Shown in pieces: positions 25,836-35,799 of a DNA stretch of 64,000 bases; position 1 is the first letter of the stretch; every line of letters begins with the position of its first letter. The notes under the pieces are model-generated. The model made no database searches, was not told the origin of the DNA, and saw nothing but the letters and a program-made list of their open reading frames with translations. Source of the DNA: Cheiracanthium punctorium (lineage: Eukaryota > Arthropoda > Arachnida > Araneae > Cheiracanthiidae); contig JAWZYV010014440.1 of assembly GCA_038373885.1 (NCBI GenBank), positions 338,501-402,500 on the forward strand. Direction: 5' to 3'. Made by a program: the position numbers and the translations under genes.

Positions 25836-28800
25836 CTAATTACAACCGCGGTAGATGGCAAGACGATCGTAATGTACAACTCTTGGCTTCGAGTTTGGTG
25901 ACTTACGAATCCGTACGATGACGTCATTCAGCCGGTTTAGGACTGTGTAAGGACCGTCCCACGGCGATTGCAGCTTGGGAGACAGGCCTTTCCGTCGAGT
26001 AGGATTCCACAGCCAAACTTTGTCACCTGCGTTGAACTCGTGTCCCGTAGCCTTCGTGTCGTAGCGAGTCTTCATCTTTTCCGTGTTCAGGTTGATCCGC
26101 TCCCGAGCAAAATGATGCACATCTTCAAACCGTGCCCGAAGGTTTTCCACGTACTCCTCTGGCGATGAAGGCGCATCTGGAGGGCGGCCGAACACTAGAT
26201 CGGCGGGAAGACGAAGATCTCTGCCGAACAGCATCTGGGAAGGTGTGAAGCCGGTAGTTTCATGGACGGCACTCCTATAGGCCAGCAGGAAGAGGGGGAG
26301 TTTCTTGTCCCAGTCCTCTTGATTCCTAGATACCAGAAGCGAGAGGTTGTTTAAAACTGTGCAATTGAACCTCTCCACCATGCCGTCGGATTGTGGGTGT
26401 AAAGGCGTAGTCTGGGTTTTGTCCATTCCGAGAAGTTGGCATAGTCCTTTAAAGACTGAAGAGGTAAAGTTCGTTCCTTGGTCGGAATGAAGTTGCAGAG
26501 GGGTTCCATATCTGGAAATCCATTCTTGCACCAGTACCTCTGCTACGGTCGTAGCTTCTTGATCGGGAATAGGAAACGCTTCGGGCCATTTAGAGAAGTA
26601 GTCAATGACAACTAGGATGTATTTGTTGCCATCCGAAGTTCGCGGAGGAGGTCCCAGGATGTCGAGGGCAATCCTCTCAAAAGTCGCTCCTACATTATAA
26701 CGATGTAGTCTTCCACGGCTTCGTTTCTTCGGGCCTTTACGGGCGGCACAGGCGTCACAAGCTTGACACCACTTTTCGACGTCGCCTCGAGCCCTAACCC
26801 AATAGAAGCGCTCGCGAACTTTCTGCAGGGTCTTCATTACGCTAAAATGGCCTCCAGTGTAGCCATTATGAAGTTCTTCTAGAACCTTCGGAATCCTCGA
26901 ACGAGGGAGTACTAACTGCCATCGGAGCATCTTGCCGTCGTCCGACTCCCATTTACGATACAGGACTCCATTCCTCAGGCGAAGCGAATCCCATAAAGCC
27001 CAGTACTGTTTTGTTGCCGGACTGTAAGATGATATTTCTTGCCAACTGGGCTTAGCGCTGGATTTTTCCATAAATTCCACAATAGGTTTGATGTCGCTGT
27101 CTGCTAATTGGTCCACCCGAACATTTTCGTCACTCCAGGGATCTTGAGATGGTGCCGGTGATGTAACTTGGCGGACAACGGGATGTTTCAGATGGTAATT
27201 TTTCTCTGCCCTGGAGCAATAGCGACAACTGTCTATGCAGGGCCTTCTCGACAAAGCATCTGCATTTCCATGAGATGACCCTTTCCGATGACGTATCTCG
27301 ATGTCATATTCTTGTAATCGCTGTATCCACCTGGCTATTTGGCCCTCTGGATTTTTGAAATTTAGAAGCCAGGTTAAAGAGGCATGGTCCGTTCGGAGGA
27401 GAAACTTTCGGCCGTACAGGTAATGATGAAAGTGCTCCACGGCTTTAATGATAGCAAGAAGTTCCTTTCCCGTAACACAATAGTTACGTTCTGCCTTTGA
27501 AAGGCACTTGCTCCAGTAAGCAATGACGTGTTCTTGGCCATCTATCTCCTGGGACAAAACTGCTCCAACACTCTCCTTACTTGCGTCTGTGTCCAGGATA
27601 AATGGCTTGTCAGGGTGAGGATACGACAGGATCGGCGAAGATGTTAAAGCCGTCTTCAGTTCGTTGAATGCGTCCTCACATTCCTCAGTCCATAGAAATT
27701 TCTGTCCAGTCTCGGTCAATTTGTGAAGAGGTCTTGCAATTTGAGAAAAGCCCTTCACGAATTTTCGATAGTAAGTACACAGACCGAGAAAACTTCTTAA
27801 GTCATGGATATTCTCGGGACGACTCCAGTTCTGGACTGCGGACGTCTTTTCGGGATCGGTTCGGACTCCGTGGGCGGATATTATGTGCCCGAGGTAACGT
27901 ACTTCCCGACGAAAGAAATTGCACTTCGATGGACTTAGTTTCAAGTTTGCCTCTTTTAATTTCTGCAGTACCTTTCGAATGTTCTCGAGATGCTCTTCGA
28001 AAGTCCTTCCGACAATGATGATATCGTCCAAATAAACGAGACATGCTTCGTAGGAAAGTCCTCTCAACACTGTCTCCATTAGTCGCTCGAATGTAGCAGG
28101 TGCGTTGCAGAGTCCAAAAGGCATAACTTTGAACTGCCATAATCCTTGTCCCGTGGTGAACGCAGTCTTTTCACGGTCGTCGGGATGAATTTCCACTTGC
28201 CAGTAATCACTTTTCAGATCCAGAGTGGAAAACCATTCGTTTCCCGATAAAGTGTCCAAAGTGTCGTCTATCCTGGGAAGAGGGTAGCTGTCTTTCTGGG
28301 TAATATCATTGAGACGTCTGTAGTCAACACAGAACCGGGTGGAACCATCCTTCTTTCGGACCAAAACAATTGGCGAGGCCCAGGGACTAGTCGACGGCTC
28401 GATGACGCCATCACGCTGCATCTCCTCTAAAAGTCTGCTCACCTCTTCTTGCTTAGCAAACGGCAGCCGCCTAGGATGTTGCTTGATGGGAGAATGGCTG
28501 CCTGTATCTATCCTATGTTGAGTTAAGCTCGTACGGCCAAAGTCACCCGAAGTTCGGGAGAAGAGGTCTTCAAATTCAGCTATTACTTTCTCCGCAGCGC
28601 TTCTCTGTTCTGCCGTTAACTCCACGTCTTGTATTAATTCCTTCGTCAGGCACTCGGAAGATTTAGCTGTCGTTTGGCTGATGTTCTTATTAATGCAGGT
28701 AACAGGAGTGCATGTCGCCAACACTTCATTTTTGTTTATCATCTTCGACTTGTCCGTCACATTTACTACTCTAACTGGAATTTCTGTTCTCGACAAGTCC

Positions 28801-29447
28801 ACAAGTGTTGCTCCCACAAGTACTCCTCTGACGGAATCACTATTGTTAGGGTGTTCGATTAATCCAAAACGGAATTTATTGCTTTCTTTTACTGTTCCAG
28901 AAATTATTGAATCAGTTCTGGGAGGTAGAGTGATATCAGTCTGGGCTATTATTTGCTGAACAGGTAAAATAGTTTCATTTTTAATATCGAACGCAGCTAT
29001 TTCTTCCGAGTCTGAACGAAGCTCATTATTCTTAAAGTCCAAGTTAAATTTGTGCGATTTTAAAAAGTCGAGTCCGAGAATAAAAGAGTCTGTAATATTG
29101 GCGACATATACCACATGGTCGTATCTGGCATTCCCAAACGTGATTTCTACTTGCGCTTTTCCGCCCACTTCGATCTTGTCACCTGTCACAGTCTGGAGGG
29201 TCAGCGAGGGCGGAGTCCAGATAATCTTCAAATTTAATTTCTTGGCCAGATCCGTCCTTATGATGGTTACGTTCGCTCCAGTATCAATCACCATGTGGCA
29301 TGGGGAACCATTAACATATCCCAGTACGAAGAGTCCATTACTGCCGCCATTCACTGATGAAATCTGCAAGACTTTTAGGTGGGGCTTTTGACTATCTGGC
29401 AACCTCCGCCCCGCGAGATGGCCACCTCCTAGTTTCCCCTCTTTCAT
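25836..29447 (-). CDS. pol: Gypsy Pol polyprotein (protease, RT, RNase H, integrase)
   Basis: Intact 1203-residue frame. Aspartic protease active site DTGA at residues 55-58. Reverse transcriptase about 330-510 with LDLKSDYWQ (409-417), MPFGLCNAP (442-450) and the catalytic YLDD at 472-475. RNase H from about 612, with DTDAS (D621), TDHAS (D687) and GNADALSR (727-734). The integrase zinc region has H860, H867 and a CxxCxxC run at 894-900. The integrase core triad is D929, D989 and E1025, with the usual 35 residues between the last two. A GPY/F-type tail (WDGPYTVL, 1163-1170) is present and no chromodomain was seen. The first Met lies five codons after the gag stop and in the same frame. All main catalytic residues are present, so this part of the element looks functional. 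Confidence 0.97.
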   Translation of the reverse strand: MKEGKLGGGHLAGRRLPDSQKPHLKVLQISSVNGGSNGLFVLGYVNGSPCHMVIDTGANVTIIRTDLAKKLNLKIIWTPPSLTLQTVTGDKIEVGGKAQVEITFGNARYDHVVYVANITDSFILGLDFLKSHKFNLDFKNNELRSDSEEIAAFDIKNETILPVQQIIAQTDITLPPRTDSIISGTVKESNKFRFGLIEHPNNSDSVRGVLVGATLVDLSRTEIPVRVVNVTDKSKMINKNEVLATCTPVTCINKNISQTTAKSSECLTKELIQDVELTAEQRSAAEKVIAEFEDLFSRTSGDFGRTSLTQHRIDTGSHSPIKQHPRRLPFAKQEEVSRLLEEMQRDGVIEPSTSPWASPIVLVRKKDGSTRFCVDYRRLNDITQKDSYPLPRIDDTLDTLSGNEWFSTLDLKSDYWQVEIHPDDREKTAFTTGQGLWQFKVMPFGLCNAPATFERLMETVLRGLSYEACLVYLDDIIIVGRTFEEHLENIRKVLQKLKEANLKLSPSKCNFFRREVRYLGHIISAHGVRTDPEKTSAVQNWSRPENIHDLRSFLGLCTYYRKFVKGFSQIARPLHKLTETGQKFLWTEECEDAFNELKTALTSSPILSYPHPDKPFILDTDASKESVGAVLSQEIDGQEHVIAYWSKCLSKAERNYCVTGKELLAIIKAVEHFHHYLYGRKFLLRTDHASLTWLLNFKNPEGQIARWIQRLQEYDIEIRHRKGSSHGNADALSRRPCIDSCRYCSRAEKNYHLKHPVVRQVTSPAPSQDPWSDENVRVDQLADSDIKPIVEFMEKSSAKPSWQEISSYSPATKQYWALWDSLRLRNGVLYRKWESDDGKMLRWQLVLPRSRIPKVLEELHNGYTGGHFSVMKTLQKVRERFYWVRARGDVEKWCQACDACAARKGPKKRSRGRLHRYNVGATFERIALDILGPPPRTSDGNKYILVVIDYFSKWPEAFPIPDQEATTVAEVLVQEWISRYGTPLQLHSDQGTNFTSSVFKGLCQLLGMDKTQTTPLHPQSDGMVERFNCTVLNNLSLLVSRNQEDWDKKLPLFLLAYRSAVHETTGFTPSQMLFGRDLRLPADLVFGRPPDAPSSPEEYVENLRARFEDVHHFARERINLNTEKMKTRYDTKATGHEFNAGDKVWLWNPTRRKGLSPKLQSPWDGPYTVLNRLNDVIVRIRKSPNSKPRVVHYDRLAIYRGCN

Positions 29448-29462
29448 GATCTTAGAGTTCTC

Positions 29463-30609
29463 TTACTGGTCATGAGACTTTCGACCACAATGCTTTTTTA
29501 CATGGCCTTCGACGCCACACTTCCAGCATTTCACTTTCTTTGGGCCATCTCTCGTTCTATCGGATCTTAATTTTCGTTCTATGAGATCTTCAATTCTCTT
29601 CAACCTGTTCTCGACGCTCTCTGTGTCTTTATCAGCTCCCTCTTGGACCGTGACAGCTCTAACAGCATGCCGATCTTTCCTGACGGCCCGCTGAGCTGCT
29701 TCTAGCTTCATTGCGAAGACGAGAGCAGATTTCAAATCCTGATAATCTTCCAACATAAGTGACTTTTGGGTTTCTGGATCACGGATGGCTTCAATAAAAT
29801 GACGCACCGCCATTTCTTCTCGGACATTATCAAGGTGGTCCATGTAGGCTAGATAACACAGCCTATCTATGTCCGAAGCCAGCTCTTGAAGGGTCTCGCC
29901 AGATCTCTGCATCCTTGACTTAAGTTGGATTCTACTATATTCTTTCTGGCAGTTCTCTCCGAATTTCATCTCCAAGGCACTGGCAAGGGCGTCAAAATCT
30001 ACTATCTTCGTCGCTCCGATAGTTTGCAATACATTAATTGCATCTCCGCTAAGGGAAGCGGCCAGTTGATTAGCTTTCTCAGACTCGCTCCAACCATTGG
30101 CTCTGGCGACGATCGAAAATTGGGTCTTGTAAGCTTCCCAGGGAGTCTTTCCGTCATAAGGCGTTAGTTTCACTACTGGGTGGCGTGACGACAACCTGAT
30201 GTTTTCTGGTACCTTTCCCAGCAATAAACAGTCCAGTTTTTCTTCTAGCTTGCGATCGATCTTTTCGTCAATTCTTTCCTCGCATTTCGCTTGACTTTCT
30301 TCCAGGAGTGATACTTTTTTCTCCACTTCCTTTCACCCGGTTTTCGTGAGCGGTTTTTAACTCATCTAATCCGGTTTCTATTTTTCTTTGTCCATCTTCC
30401 ACTTTCTTCTCTAGTCCGAGCAATCCGGCTTCAATTTTCTTTTCTAAATCGGTCTGTCCGGCTTCAATTTTCTTCTCTAAATCCGCCTTCATCTGTTCTT
30501 GTGCGGCTTTCATCTCCTTTTTTATCTCATCTTGTCCGGATTTCATTTCCTGCATCATATTCATGAGCTTTTGAAGCTGTTCTTCCATTTTTTGTCTAGT
30601 CAAAACCAT
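29463..30609 (-). pseudogene. gag: Gypsy gag, broken by one frameshift
   Basis: The N-terminal part (30609 to about 30330) starts MVLTRQKMEEQLQKLMNMMQ and is a highly charged coiled coil with repeated LEKKIEAG units. The downstream part (to 29463) contains the capsid-like region (PYDGKTPWEAYKTQF) and a CCHC zinc knuckle, CWKCGVEGHVKKHC, near the C-terminus. The two frames differ by one base near 30327-30332 (CCTTTC context), so a single-base insertion has split a frame of roughly 380 codons. A sequencing error is possible. The TAA at 29463-29465 is in phase with pol, so normal expression may need stop readthrough, or the stop may be another lesion. Confidence 0.9.
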
Positions 30610-30636
30610 AAACTGGAAAATTAAAGTCTTTCTTTA

Positions 30637-30656
30637 GAACCCCGATTCTGACACCA
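30637..30656 (-). other. Primer-binding site (tRNA-Leu-like)
   Basis: On the element strand, two bases after the 5' LTR, the sequence reads TGGTGTCAGAATCGGGGTTC. TGG pairs with the tRNA CCA end and the rest resembles the complement of tRNA-Leu 3' ends (known form TGGTGTCAGAAGTGGG). The tRNA identity is inferred from memory of that family. Confidence 0.8.
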
Positions 30657-30759
30657 AATATTGCGGAATTACTCTGCTACTCCTGGGGTTCGTCGTTCTA
30701 AAGTCCAGTTGGTGTAAAAAGTTCAAGTAAAAAGTCACTTGTCAGGATGGAACACAAAC

Positions 30760-30765
30760 TTTATT
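30760..30765 (-). promoter_or_regulatory. Polyadenylation signal in the Gypsy LTR
   Basis: AATAAA on the element strand within GCAATAAAGTTTGTG, conserved at 23121-23126 in the 3' LTR, where it would be used to end the transcript. Confidence 0.6.
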
Positions 30766-31093
30766 GCTTCTAGAACTTCGTAGAACAATCAGCTATACAC
30801 AATTCACAAGCACAATCTAGCAGTAATGTGCTTTTAACAGTTCGCTTAGATCAGAAGCTCTCACAAATGCTGTATTTCTCACACAAAATAGAACACTTTC
30901 ACTGGCAAGAATTCAGTGAAAATATAAGAGAAATAACACTAACAGTCTCTCAAGACTCAGCGATGAAGAATTTACACAAGCACTTAAATTCAAAGCTTCA
31001 CAAACAGCGCGAAACACAGCTTCCTTCACAAAGCAAGCGTATTCACTCTCTCAAAGCTTGATCAACACTGAACTGTCGGGGCGACGCGCGCTT

Positions 31094-31103
31094 CTATAAA
31101 TAG
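31094..31103 (-). promoter_or_regulatory. Candidate TATA box of the Gypsy 5' LTR
   Basis: CTATAAATAG on the plus strand reads CTATTTATAG on the element strand. It lies upstream of the AATAAA in the same LTR. It is conserved at 23454-23463 in the other LTR. Confidence 0.55.
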
Positions 31104-31734
31104 CCGACGCAGAAGGAACAAGAAGTTTCCAGAAAAGTCTATTTCTCGAGGGTTCTACATAAAGCGTGAATTTTGATTACGTCATAGAAGAGAAATGTTA
31201 GGTTATTATGCGTTTTTAATGCAGGAAAAACAACTTCCAGGCCCCATTGGGAAAATCGCGCCAAATGACCAAAAAGTCGCCAAGCTTGGCGACTTTTGGC
31301 GAAATATCGCCAAATTTGGCGCCAAAAATAAGTCCCCAAATGTGAAGAGATCTAAGCTCTAGGACTAATATTTCTCGAGTTTTCTAGAACCTCCATTGAA
31401 AAACAATGGCAAACCGAAACCTCCATATCTCCGGTTCTAATTGGCCGATTTTGATGCAACAAAAAGCAAAATTTATCTATTTGAAGCGTAGAATACGAAT
31501 TTTAAACCATTTTAAGCCACAGAGCAGCGGGTTGCCCCGAAAATTCGTAACAATATTTAAGATTATAAACAATTGGTCGCGAAATTATTAGGGAGTCACT
31601 AGAAAAGGTACTTCTGTATTTCAGTTGCGAAAAAGAATTAGAAAAACACTGGTTCTGTACAATAAATGATTTTATTTTTATTTATTGTACATTTTTTTCA
31701 TTATTTTCAGCTAAAAAGAATAAACAATGTTCGT

Positions 31735-32190
31735 AATATGGGAAACAGAGGGTCAATGAATGCCAGTCAGTATTTGGTGACATTTTTTTTAGCCTACATA
31801 AAGGAATCAATACACCCAAGAATATTTTCCATGCGCTTAGTTGCCTTTTCTTTGTTGCAGTGAAACTCGGCTGATAACCCAACTTCAAGAATTATACCCT
31901 AACAATGAACAGGTTATGTTTATGTATGACTCAAAGCCTTGCAATGATGTTAAAAGCGTTATGACATTTTTGGTAGACCATATTACATCAGTTTTACCCT
32001 GGCCTGACAACTCTTCGGATATTAACCTTATCGAAGATTTGTGAGAGATAAGAAAGAAATCAAGGGAATGATCACAAATAAAAGCCAACTAGTTAAAAAA
32101 TCAATAAATGTATGGAATTAAAATCCTGAAATGAAAAAAAAAGTGCACAGAAAGTACGCCTAGAACGTAATCAAGCCTTATAGAAACCAA
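31735..32190 (+). pseudogene. Tc1-like transposase relic (C-terminal half)
   Basis: Translation in shifting frames gives GNRGSMNASQYLVT (about 31741-31782), then from 31841 QLQELYPNNEQVMFMYDSKP, where the second catalytic Asp region MHDNAPCH of Tc1 proteins has become MYDSKPCND. It continues LPWPDNSSDINLIEDL, the SPDLNPIENLW equivalent with the catalytic Glu, then a stop, EIRKKSREMITNKSQLVKK and INVWN. Several stops and frame changes make it dead. It begins about 180 bp right of the Gypsy element and belongs to a different Tc1 lineage from the copy at 58-59 kb. Its TIRs were not identified. Confidence 0.75.
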
Positions 32191-32194
32191 ATAA

Positions 32195-32630
32195 AATGTC
32201 GTCAAATACTGACTGACATTTTATAGATTCTATCTTTTTTTATATTATGGTCTTTAATTTTATACTTTTTTTTTAGCTGAAAATAACTAAGGAATGTACA
32301 AAAAAAAAAAAAAAAAAAACCTTTTTTTAGACTGTCCCTAATAAGCTCTCCACCTACATAAAACAGCTTAAAAAGGAACGTGAAAATGAAATACGGAGAT
32401 TTTTTGTGAAGAGAATCAACATATGTTTCCAAACTGTATTATCAATTTTTGAGGAAATGAAATTCAGCCACATATCAGTTAAATTTTATAAATTTAATTA
32501 CCCTATTTATATAAATTAAGCAAATTAAGCAGATCTCAATTGAAAAAAACTTAAAAAGAGTGTTATTATTATTTAAAGAATATGTTTGGACACAAAGTAA
32601 CAAGATTCAATAATAGGATTCAAGTGGCAT
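32195..32630. other. AT-rich stretch, no gene seen
   Basis: It contains A and T tracts near 32265-32275 and 32301-32320. It probably includes the tail of the Tc1 relic. Confidence 0.45.
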
Positions 32631-32634
32631 TGCA

Positions 32635-33860
32635 TAGGATAGAGCGGGGGCTAATGGGACACTTTTTAAATTTAAGCTGTATTACAATGTTAAATATGCA
32701 GATATTTAAAAATAAATCATTAAATTAAAGCATGCACATGTGATTACCAAAAAATGGTTAATGTGCTTTTAAAGAATTAAAAAAAAAAATCTTTTCTGAA
32801 ATTATATCATTGTTCCATTAGCCCCCCCCCCTACCCATATGCAGGGATGATGGAACAAATATAAAAAATACATTTTTTTACTAAATCAATAAAAACTAAA
32901 TTATGCGTATTAAACTATCTAATAGCAATATATTAATACCAATTCTCTTTAATATTTTTTTTATTTATGAAGTAATATTTAAGGTCATATAGAGAAAAAA
33001 AAGCTCAAAATTGTAGATGATCGCATAGTTTGCCTATCAATTTCAAGTGGCAATTTCGACACTATTTCAGCAATATCAGTCAGTCCAATGCTTATCTTCT
33101 TTTTATATGAATTTAAAACAGTCAGATTTTTTCCTTAGGTAGTTAGTTCACAAGCATTTCATCATTGCTAATCTCACCAATGATACCGATGTAATGGAAC
33201 ACTTTTCGCTTTCTTGCAAATTTAACTAAAATAAAGTCACTTATATTTAATTTTTTTTAACTTCTCTTGGATATTGCACCATTGAACTCAGTTGATGAGT
33301 TCTGCTAAGACTTGCTACTATCTGCAAAACTGTCTTGCATTTTACACAGTTCATATTGTTAGGTTAATTTGTAACGGTCCTAAATTAGTTAAATTATAGG
33401 CCTAATTAATTTTCAACAACTTTTAGTCATGATTTACATCTAAAACAGAATTTTTTATAAAATAATAACTGGTTTACTTTGTTCAGCTGTCCCATTAGAC
33501 CCCACAGTATAAGAATTCAAAATTTCCAGAATAGAAAACCACCTTCTATCACACATGCATGATTTGCATTATCATAATCTATATGATATCGGCTATCTTG
33601 AAGAATCTTTCCATTAATTAAAAGTTATTTTAATTGATTAAAAAAGCAATTAAATATAAAAATTAAAATTCACTTTGATGTGCTAGAAATAGAAACAACA
33701 ACAATTTATTTCTCAGGCGTAATACTTAACTGAAATGCTTGACTTGTTGTTGAAATATATGTAGTATTACTGTACCCATTCTATGGTACACAAACTTTTC
33801 ATAGAAATATTTTATTTTGCGCACAAACTGTTTTGTTCCATTAGCCCCCAGTCTCCCCTA
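32635..33860. mobile_element. TA-flanked DNA transposon with GGGGGCTAATGG ends (family G5, copy B)
   Basis: Left end TAGGATAGAGCGGGGGCTAA, continuing TGGGAC. The right end in reverse complement is TAGGGGAGACTGGGGGCTAA, continuing TGGAAC. The two match without gaps over 26 positions with 5 mismatches. TA stands at both borders, consistent with a TA TSD. The terminal word recurs inside: GTTCCATTAGCCCCCCCC (about 32811-32829), GTAATGGAAC (33192), GTCCCATTAGACCCC (33489). There is no transposase ORF. The size (about 1.2 kb) and architecture match the element at 57865-60626 once its nested Tc1 is removed. The superfamily is unknown. Confidence 0.75.
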
Positions 33861-33864
33861 TTAA

Positions 33865-35160
33865 AAATTAAAGCAAGACACGACAGGACAGGACAGATAA
33901 GTGTGGGAGAAGCATAGAAATCGCATGGTGGCTGCATACATATTTTAATAATCACATTAAAGTCAGCGAAGGGTACAACGCAACTATTCAAAAGGTCAAT
34001 ACCTTTTAATTCCTTCATTGTGAGAGTGACCATCAATAGAAACGGGTAGGCCCGAAAACATTTTTCCAATTGCACAATAGTGTTATCTTCAGTCATGCAT
34101 ATTGTATCTAACGGGGAAGATGCAATCACAAAGCAAAATTGTCAGCCAAATAACACACACACACACACACACACAAAAGGTATTGGAAAAAACGAAGGAA
34201 AAAAAAAAAACCCCACAAATTTCACGAATTTAATAAAAGGCGTATTACGAAAGAAATGGTTTTTAAAACTCTTTTTATGTTTTCGTATGGCAATTTTCTA
34301 ATATGTAGTCTTTTCTCATTTAAAAATTGCCACCCCCTTCTTAAAAAAAAAAATCCATTCCTATGAAGTGCTCTTTCTAGTTCAATTAGTAGTTCGGGAA
34401 AAAAGCCAACTTTAAATAAAAAATGCCCTTTCCCCACCTGGTGGTCTTTAAAAATTAGCAAAAATTAATAAATACAATTCGTATAACAGTTTTGACTATA
34501 AATTTTGAATTCGTAGTCGACTTGAATACAAAATTGGTTATCGAAAAGGTGCTTACGTTTGGGTTAATCATTCAATATATCTTTGAAAGTTGAATAAAAG
34601 ATTATTATACTCCTATAGATGCCAACTTCCAAATGTAAAATATAGGAGCGTCCTCTCACAATATGAAAATTTATATAGAATGACACACACACACAAAAAT
34701 ACCATAGTAATAACTTATTTAATATTACTATTTTAGACAAGAAAAACAATGTTATAATTTTCATTAATAAATATTTCGCAAACACATTTCTAAATTAGAT
34801 CCTTCACGTACACCTGACCTTAAAAATAAACTGTAACTTGCAAAAAATCATAAGAGCATTTAAACAGCATGAATTTATTTAAAAAAATATAAAATAAGAT
34901 TAATTTTGAATCCTTAGGTACAGGAAATTTCAGTTAAGGAATGTTGAAAGATAGTTATTTACAAGATAGATGAGGAAAACTGAAATTTCGCCCCTATAAA
35001 TAAATTATGAAGACTGAAATATATGAATTTTTTGTTAATTTCGGAATTCTGGAGCAAAAAATAACGGAGAACTAGGCAGCTTTGTTTCTAACACATATAA
35101 ACATTCAATTTTATTTGATTCGTCCATATAATGAACTTTTTAGTTTAACATGAGATTACA
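33865..35160. other. Non-coding stretch with CA microsatellite
   Basis: A (CA)n tract lies at about 34149-34174. The rest is AT-rich with no ORF or repeat ends recognised. Confidence 0.55.
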
Positions 35161-35166
35161 CAGGAC

Positions 35167-35290
35167 CAGGGGCGTAGCCACGGGGGGGGTGGGTTAGGGG
35201 GGGTCATAACCCCCCATGAGGAATTTTTTCCATACAAAATGTATATTCTTCACTACATTATCACACAAGAAGAAAAATTCCGATTTTCTG
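35167..35290 (+). mobile_element. Terminal fragment of the CAGNGGCGTAGCCA hAT family
   Basis: CAGGGGCGTAGCCACGG at 35167 is followed by a G-rich stretch, CATGAGGAA and CATACAAAATGTATATTC. This parallels, in order, the right end of the hAT-like element at 47583-49874 read in reverse complement. The partner TIR was not found nearby, so this is a truncated copy. Confidence 0.7.
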
Positions 35291-35552
35291 TTTTTATCTG
35301 GCGTATAGTTTGTATATTATTAAAACAATCTTAAGTTGCTCAGTGAAAGCAAAAGGCAAACGGAAAAACAAAATTCATCATTCCTTTGACATTTTCAATT
35401 AGGTGATCGATTTACGAAACAAACATTAATAACGAAAATGGAACACTTCCAAATATGAAACACCGACACCGACACAACATGAAATACCCAACCCAAACAC
35501 ATAAGTTGACACTTCTGAATTGCATTTTCATTCATTTGTTAGTTTAAACTTA

Positions 35553-35792
35553 CAGTGGTCGACCCAGGAATTTTTTCCAGAGTCCCATTTTTGTGAAAAT
35601 TGCATATTTTTGGGAATTTCAACGCTTATTTTTGTGAATTCTCATGCCAATTTTTAATAAAAGTCACTTTTATTTGTTAAATAAAACAGACTAAAATATA
35701 GGGTAAAATGCCAATGAAGGGCCGTTTTAATCGATTGTATTTTTCTAAAGGGGCCGCAAAACGGACCCAATTTTCGTCTGCATCGACCCCTG
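35553..35792. mobile_element. Small TIR element, hAT-like
   Basis: The left end CAGTGGTCGACCC pairs with the right end GCATCGACCCCTG (reverse complement CAGGGGTCGATGC). The immediate flanks share only ACTTA (5 bp), shorter than expected for hAT. It is 240 bp and non-coding. Confidence 0.55.
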
Positions 35793-35799
35793 ACTTAAT

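Larger units (their letters stand above)
23020..31552 (-). mobile_element. Ty3/Gypsy LTR retrotransposon, nearly complete
   Basis: Full unit: 5' LTR at the right (30659-31552), PBS, gag, pol with protease-RT-RNase H-integrase order (which places it in Ty3/Gypsy rather than Copia), PPT and 3' LTR at the left (23020-23912). It is flanked by the 4-bp duplication ATAT (23016-23019 and 31553-31556). No env-like ORF lies between pol and the 3' LTR. The LTRs differ at roughly 15 positions, about 98% identity by eye, so the insertion is fairly young. The native 3' non-coding region is only about 0.4 kb; a hAT element at 24156-25702 lengthens it. Gag carries a frameshift, so this copy is probably not autonomous. 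Confidence 0.97.
30659..31552 (-). repeat. 5' LTR of the Gypsy element
   Basis: 894 bp. The element-strand 5' end is TGTTACG (at 31552) and the 3' end is GCAATA at 30659, where the canonical CA has become TA. TATTTATAG (31094-31103) is a plausible TATA box and AATAAA (30760-30765) a polyadenylation signal about 330 nt downstream, which gives a U3-R-U5 order. A 26-bp perfect palindrome centred on AAGCTT lies at about 31272-31297, surrounded by repeated TTGGCG/CGCCAA words. Confidence 0.96.

Noticed and set aside
27668..28018. 116-residue plus-strand frame
   Set aside because: Antisense to the reverse transcriptase region of pol; no independent support.
25968..30167. Plus-strand frames of 60-116 residues across the Gypsy element
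   Set aside because: They run antisense to the intact pol and to gag, with no motifs of their own; they are shadows.
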